The translations under genes and the position numbers were made by a program. Below, piece by piece: positions 57,925 to 64,000 of a stretch of DNA of 64,000 bases; the stretch's first letter is position 1; the number at the start of each line of letters is the position of its first letter. The notes under the pieces were generated by a model. That model was given only the letters and a program-made list of their open reading frames with translations, did no database searches and was not told where the DNA came from. Source of the stretch: Dryomyza anilis (taxonomy: Eukaryota > Arthropoda > Insecta > Diptera > Dryomyzidae). The stretch is from assembly GCA_951804985.1 (NCBI GenBank), contig OX638133.1, positions 11,118,501 to 11,182,500 of the forward strand. The letters are read 5' to 3'.

Positions 57925-58800
57925 GATGCTCTTATATAACAGACCCCATCCACCTACACCTGTGAGCTACAAGAATGAATCAATCGTTCGTCTGTGAACT
58001 TCACAGGCTTCGTTTTCATGCAATCAAAGCTTTGAAGTCGTTCAAAAACATCAAAAAATTGTGATGGCCTCTACAAAAAGACAACATCATTGTTTAAAAA
58101 TACACGATGAATCTATGCGCAAGAGATGTGAGATGCATTGTGTCTGGTCTCTGGGCTTTCTGGACGGACGGACGGATGGTCGGTCGGTCGGTCGGTTGAT
58201 CGTGGCCAGATTCAAACACATACAACAAAGTACTACAAACTACAACTTGTTGCGAAATATTGCGTCGGTTGCATCTGAATGCATGGTGTTATTTTTTTCA
58301 TAAATTAGAGAATATTTTTATTTTTTTATTTATTCAACACTAGATTTTTTTGCATTTATACTTCGTAGTCGCGACGTAAAAGTCGACAATGTTTTTCTTT
58401 AGCTATTTTTACACAATTTGCTCATTGCCGCCAAGTTAACAACACAACAGCAACAAAAATAGCAACATGGGCAGCACCAGCAGCAACAATGACAGCAACA
58501 ACAACAGAAGAATTTAGAGAGACAGAGGCGAGAGCAAGACGACTTCGCACGGTTTGAAACCAGTTTTTTTGGAACATTTTTTACATTTTTTTTTTATTTT
58601 TCATTTGCCTTTTTGTGTCCAACGACGTCGTTTTCAGGTTGGCACTTGAAATGGAATTTTTATGGTGATTGTTATTAAACTTGATGCTAGTTGATGTTGT
58701 TGCTGTTTTATATGTTGTTGCTGTTTTAGATGTTGTTGCTGTTGTATATGTTGTTGTTGCTACTGCAGATCTGCTCAAGTTGTTCAACAAGATCTGCGCT
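57925..58800. other. Region of raised GC with TATA-like motif and triplet repeats
   Basis: CTTATATAACAGACC lies at about 57931-57945. A (GGAC/GGTC)n microsatellite is at 58153-58196. CAACAG/CAGCAA-rich sequence with AGAGACAGAGGCGAGAGC runs at 58438-58540, and GTTGTTGCTGTT repeats at 58695-58765. This looks like promoter and leader DNA of a fly gene, but no coding exon follows in the window. Confidence 0.3.
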
Positions 58801-59204
58801 AAATATTTTTTTACAGACGCATATTTTTAAATTTTTAATTTATTAAAGTTTTAAATTGTTGAAATTCTTGCTTTACTCAAGTTTTAAATCATTCAAGTTC
58901 TCAGTACATTAATGTTTTAAATTCAAAAGGATTTTAGTTTTATGAAGTTTTAAGTTTCAAATCAAGAAGTTTTTGGTTCATTAAATATCCAAATGGTTTA
59001 TTAATATTTAAAATTCTTAATTATTTGGTTAATTCAATTCAGAAATTAAACAATTTTCCGGTTTATTAATGATTTTATTATAAATAGCTGGACCCGTTTA
59101 CGACTCGTGTCAAGATTTTGTGAATGCAAGGATAGGGAGCGATTTTATTAATATAAAAAAAAAATTATAAAAAAAAATATTTTATATATTCGTGATAATT
59201 TGTG

Positions 59205-59930
59205 CTTAGCTGTGGAAGTTTTTTTTATTGGTTTTATAAATGTAGTAACCAAATGATAATTCTCCGCCAAAACAACTTTTCTCAGAGACAATTATATCTC
59301 ACACTGCGCTTCCCCGTAGAATATTTCGTCCTAGATTTCTTCGAAGTAGAAATCTTCCATGTAAAATTCTTCCCCATAGAACGCTTTCCCTTACAATTCT
59401 TCCTGGTAGAAATCTTCCCGTAGAACTCATCCCGGTAGAATTCTTCCCGGTAGAAATCTTCCCGTAGAACTCATCCCGGTAGAATTGTTCTCGGTAGAAT
59501 TCTTTCCCGTAGAATTCTTCCCCGTAGAGTTTTTCACAGTAGAAATTTTAATGTGGTGAGTTTAGGTGAGGTGAATTTTGGTGTGGTGAGTTTTAGTGTG
59601 GTAAGTTTTAGTGTGGTGAATTTTAGTTGGTGAGTTTCAGTGTGGTGAATTTTATTGTGATGAATTTTAGTGTGGTGAGTTTTAGTGTGGTGAGTTTTAG
59701 TGTGGTGAATTTTAGTGTAGTGAATTTTAGTGTGGTGAGTTTTAGAGTGGTGAGTTTTAGTGTGGTGAGTTTTAGTGTGGTGAGTTTTAGTGTGGTGAAT
59801 TTTAGTGTGGTGAATTTTAGTGTGGTGAGTTTCATTGTGGTGAGTTTTAATGTGGTGTGGTTTCTTTTCTATATTTTTTTTGTATTTGAGTTTTTGTTTC
59901 ATCTTTTTAGATTGTGTATGTGCTGAGTTA
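59205..59930 (+). repeat. Composite element with long GTGTGGTGAGTTTTA array
   Basis: It has CTTCCCCGTAGAATTCTT-type runs (59310-59530), then about twenty 15-bp units at 59551-59860. Two variants alternate (GAGTTTTA and GAATTTTA). The frames across it (KTHHTKIHH or VVSFSVV repeats) are the array translated, not a gene. The shorter relative is at 4446. Confidence 0.8.
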
Positions 59931-59944
59931 TGTCATTTGGAAAG

Positions 59945-60145
59945 TTTATGTTGTATGGGAGGTGCCACGCCCCTTTGTCCAATCCCGCCCATATATAGCC
60001 TGACACCCTCCGGACTCCATAGTATCCTGGTGTAAAATTTCAGTTAAATCGGTTCAGCGGTTTAGTCGTCATGCTGGAACAAACAGACAGACAGATAGAC
60101 AGACCGACAGACTGACGGACCAAGAGTTTTATATAGATAGATAAA
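59945..60145 (+). mobile_element. Probable non-LTR retroelement 3' tail
   Basis: GGTGCCACGCCCCTTTGTCC, then AAATCGGTTCAGCGGTTTAG, a run of CAGACAGACAGA type and a TATAGATAGATA end. The 'cggttcagcggttta...cagacagacag' order is common in the tails of RTE-like elements in insects. No reverse transcriptase is present, so the class is inferred. Confidence 0.45.
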
Positions 60146-61200
60146 GTTTTTTTATTCAGAATTTTGTGCTTTTTAAAAGATTTAAATTCAAAATTTTTTT
60201 GTGTATTAAAATTTTCGATTCAGAAGATTTTTAATTATTTAAGTTTCAACTGAAGATGTTTTTTTTTTTTTTGTTCCATAGTGTTTTAAATGAAGAAGTT
60301 TTAAGTACACAGTTTTTGGTTTTAAAATTTTTTCAAAATAATGAAAATTAAAGTTTTTGGTTTATTTAAGTTTTAAATTCAGACATTTTTGGTGTATTGA
60401 AATTTTAAATTCAGAAGGTTTTGATTTTTTAATGCTTCAAATTAACTAATTTTTTATTTTATATAAGTTTTAAACAGTAGAACTTTTTGTTTTATTCAAG
60501 TATTAAAATGTAGATGTGTTGTTTTTATTAATGTTTAAAACTATAGAAGTTTTAGGTTTCTTAAAATTTTAATATTCAGAGTTTTTGGTTTATTTTGGTA
60601 GCTGGTTCATATTTTAAATACTTTGAATTAAAAAAACGTTAAAAATTGTATTCACAAAAGGTACTAAAAATTTGCAAATTTAATTTATAACTTCAATCTA
60701 AAATAGATAAATATTCAAATTATTTTTATTTATTTTATTTATAATTTTATTAAAAAATGTTAAATACTGAATATAGTTTTAAATAAAATGACATTTTTTA
60801 GAACCTTTAAACTTTTAATATCGTTTTTGAATGTCAATTTAATAAATTTATAAAACTATTTTAATTAGGCTATGGTTTATTGCTTTAAACCTAAATCAGT
60901 TACGGATTCAGTCCTTAATATATATGTAACAATTTTTTTGATATTATTTTCTAATAGATTTACTAAATATTTATTTATTAATATAATCCCATTTCTGCGA
61001 CATTTTTGTAAACAAAAAAAAAAGACTCACTTAATTTTACAGCTGTTTATCCAGTTACTCGTGCGTTTTGCTTGCACTAATAAAATAATGATCCTCCTTT
61101 TAAAAATTAATAAATTATTTTTTTTTAATTTATTTTAGTTTGTTCACAATTTTTATTTTTCTTTTTAATTAACGCGCAGTTAATTAGTTTGCTTGCAAGT
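60146..61200. other. AT-rich DNA, nothing recognised
   Basis: Repeated short blocks of TTTTTGGTTTAT / AAGTTTTAAATTCAGA type run from about 58820 to 60600. They look like decayed low-complexity sequence. No gene. Confidence 0.5.
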
Positions 61201-61224
61201 GTCAACTATTTTAAATTTCTTTAA

Positions 61225-61445
61225 ATGAGCGCGTTAAAAACGAAAGCGCATCCAGAAAACCACCGCGCACAGACAGAGAGCAACCAAGCCAACGTGGTAT
61301 TTCCAACAGAATTAACGAACTTAACCGCACGAAGCACCAGACTAAACTGAAACCAAAACGAAGTGCACTCAAAGTTAGTACCAAAAACAAAAAAATATTT
61401 CTCTGCACGGCAGGGAACTTTCGTTGGAGGTTGGAGCGTCGTTCA
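61225..61445. other. GC-richer patch, possible 5' exon or promoter
   Basis: ACCACCGCGCACAGACAGAG, CCAACGTGGTATTTCC and GCACGGCAGGGAACTTTC stand out from AT-rich flanks. There is no coding frame on the plus strand. A non-coding first exon of a gene lying to the right is possible but unproven. Confidence 0.25.
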
Positions 61446-61837
61446 AGTGTCTACACTTACAGAAAAAGTAGTGGCATTTCATAAAAAATACTTTTTAAGA
61501 AACGAAGACAGCATATTGTAGGATGTGTATTTTTTTAGTTTTTTTCGTGTTAAATATTTGGCAATTTGTAATATTTTTAATTAGTTCTATGAAGAAGAAG
61601 AAAACTGTTTTTTTTGGAAAATTTAATGTTTGGGAAATTTTTATTATTAGTTTTATTAAAATTTTATTTTTTTTTTTCGAAAGTTAATTAATAAAAAAAA
61701 TGTTATTCTTTAGGGATATACAAAATTCTGTCTGACAAAAATTCTGGTTTTTTTCCAAAAAAAAATCTGTCTGACTAAAATTCTGTTTTTCCAAAATTCT
61801 GTTTTCCAAAATTCTGTCTTACAAAATTCTGTTTTTA

Positions 61838-62376
61838 TATATTCAATTTGGTACGCCGTTTGTAACACCCAGAAGGAAGCATCTCCGGTATGGAAAAGTA
61901 TATATATTTGATCAGCATGACCTCCTGAGTCGATTTAGCGATGTCCGTCTGTCCGTCTGTCCTGATGAAATCACGATTACAGAAAAAGTTGAAGAGGTAG
62001 AGCAATGAAACTTTAGATTTGGATTACTTATATATCTAAGCTGTCTGAACAAGAAAATTGGTCTATTGTCTAGTGTGACCTGAGAACCGACCACTTATGT
62101 TCAAATACCTCATATAAAATTTACATCTACAAAGCAATTTTACTGTATACGTGCTTAGGTAAACTTTTTTGGTCAAATATACATTGACATTATGCTCAAA
62201 TACATGAAATAATGTTTTCCCACGAAACGACTTATGGTTCCCAAAAAAAAAAAAACGAAATTCGGTACACATACCCATTTGTAAATAAAGGTATCAAATG
62301 AAAGAAAATTCTTCAGGGATGGAAAGTTTGTAGTTATTTTCAGGATTCGTATACCCTGGTGACCTATCTATAAATA
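61838..62376 (-). mobile_element. DINE/Helentron-like element, copy 3 (inverted, partial)
   Basis: The minus strand repeats the internal part of the copy at 41137, up to the GTTACAAACGGCGTACCAAA end; the final hairpin is missing. The internal frame is open for 71 codons (MGMCTEFRFFFFGN, VYLTKKVYLSTYTVK). Confidence 0.65.
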
Positions 62377-64000
62377 TTCTGGTTTTTTGAAATTTGTTAT
62401 TATTCATTAGATATGAAAAAAAATACTATTGTTCTGAATATAAATTTATATATTTACCCCATATTAAAGAATTTCCCTTCACTTAAACTCTCCATTTCAT
62501 TATGATAAAAAATAATATTGCGTTAAATTATTTATTAAAAATTAAAGCAAAGTTTATTATGAATAAAAATATTACATATACACTGAAAAAAATATAGTTT
62601 GTTGAAACAAATTGGTATGATATTTATTCCTTAGGTACAAATTATTCAATATGTTAAAATAATTCAACAGCTTAATTTTTAAAATCGATCTAAAAGCAAT
62701 TCATATCAGTGAAAAATATATTGAGTTAACAGGAAAAAAAATAAAATGAAAATTAAAAAAAAAAACAAGTAAATTATGACAAAGTTAAAAATGAGAACAA
62801 TATTTAATTAATTATAAACTAAGTTTTTGGCTATTTGTTTTAAATATTGTAGTGTGACTGAAAAGTGTTTTAACTAAAAACTTTAATGAAATAATTAAGA
62901 TTCCATCACCTATAATACTTTGGGACATTGAGACAATAATATCTCATTATTATAAGCCCAACATCATAAAATAAAAACAAGTATGACTAATTGAGTCCTT
63001 TGTTGTTTTATAAGTTTGTAATTGCATTTTCAGTTAAATAAAAAATTATTTGAAAAAATCGCGTGTTTTTTTTTTCAAATATTTTGCCAGCGGTGCATAC
63101 CCACAAACCAGAATTTTGTGAAACAGAATTTTGTACCCAACCCTATTCTTTATTTAAAGCAATTTTTTTAATATAAAAAATAGTTCGTCAATATTTAAAT
63201 TTGTATTGAAAGGCAAAAGTTCTTTTGAAAGCACTTATTAAGATTTAGTAAAAAAAATAAGAATTTCAAAAGAAAATGACATTTTTTTAAGTAGAGTTTT
63301 TAAGTAGAGTTTAGAGTTTATGAATTTTTATAAAAATAACAATCGGAATTCAAACAAACTATAAAGCTTCTTCTCTTACTTTGATTTTATATATAAGTCC
63401 TGAGATGAAAGTCAGCATTTCAATTTCATAAAAATTTAGCTTTTTTTAAACTTATTACAAAAAAGAATGTATAGTTTTGATTTTTATTTTTAATTTTTGC
63501 AGAAAAGTTGAATTTTTAGCAAAATATAAATTTCTTTTGAAAATATTAATTTTAATAAAAATTATAATTTTGAACAAAATAACATTTTTAATTAATATAA
63601 GAGTTTTAGTGAAAATTTATATATTAGTAATATTTAATTAGTTTTATTTAATATGTCAATTAATATGTGAATAATTAGTTAAAATTTAATGAGTTTATGT
63701 TAATTTTTTATTATTTTTTGGAAATTATAAATTGAATATTAAAAAATTTGACTCTTTAATGAAATTTTTAATATGTTTTATTGATAACGATATGGATTAG
63801 AATAAATAAATTTTCATTTTGTCTGTTGACAAAAAAATATATTTTTTTCAGTGTATATAGCTCTTTTATTAGTCTGTTTTAATTAACTTTTATTTTTCTA
63901 CTTTTTTTTTGAAACCATGTTTAAAACTTTGTTTTCATTTAATGTCGCATTTCAACTCTCTCTTTCTTGTCGCTCTCCAATTCTTTGGCTACGCTATCAC
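62377..64000. other. AT-rich DNA at the right edge
   Basis: Only poly-A/T-rich sequence with no supported gene. A GC-richer stretch begins in the last 60 bases (CTCTCTCTTTCTTGTCGCTC) and may belong to a feature beyond the window. Confidence 0.5.

Noticed and set aside
58061..58303. 80-codon frame on the plus strand
   Set aside because: Half of it is a GGAC/GGTC microsatellite (DGRTDGRSVGR); no splice signals or homology recognised.
59534..59902. Protein with KTHHTKIHH repeats (122 codons, minus)
   Set aside because: Direct translation of the 15-bp minisatellite, whose length is a multiple of three, so every frame stays open.
61211..61408. 65-codon hydrophobic minus-strand frame
   Set aside because: It looks like a signal-anchor protein, but the plus strand has leader-like composition, and nothing supports transcription of the minus strand.

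Overview
The window is nuclear DNA of a higher dipteran (schizophoran fly). Three intron-split genes read clearly and match Drosophila proteins: Khc (kinesin heavy chain), casp/Caspar (the insect FAF1) and the orthologue of CG8399 (a reeler/DOMON/cytochrome b561 ferric-chelate-reductase-like protein). The DNA is very AT-rich, introns reach 17 kb, and the spaces are crowded with MITEs, a tRNA-derived SINE and mariner remnants. This points to a fly with a larger, more repeat-laden genome than Drosophila (a calyptrate or tephritid). The exact species cannot be told from the sequence alone.

Layout. 1-17441, minus strand: the start of Khc, with coding exon 1 at 17295-17441 and part of exon 2 at 1-109, separated by a 17.2 kb intron full of repeats. 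17442-21283: the divergent spacer between Khc and casp, holding both promoters and one MITE. 21284-27606, plus strand: complete casp, 14 coding exons, 696 codons. 27607-31856: the convergent spacer, with two MITE families and a tandem array. 31857-38043, minus strand: complete CG8399-like gene, 10 coding exons, 645 codons. 38056-64000: about 26 kb with no recognisable conserved gene. This last stretch contains foldback elements, a Helentron/DINE-like family, MITEs, minisatellites and one plausible small intronless gene for a very basic 85-residue protein (52080-52337, minus).

The three conserved genes are not functionally linked. Kinesin-1 is a microtubule motor, Caspar is a ubiquitin/p97 adaptor that restrains NF-kappaB signalling, and the CG8399 protein is a membrane haem protein. 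Their grouping agrees with Drosophila 52F-53A microsynteny as I recall it. The richest material for a second look is the repeat fraction: mariner-derived foldback MITEs, one MITE family present in six copies, a SINE with a perfect 14-bp target-site duplication, and a foldback element present once in simple form and once expanded and invaded.
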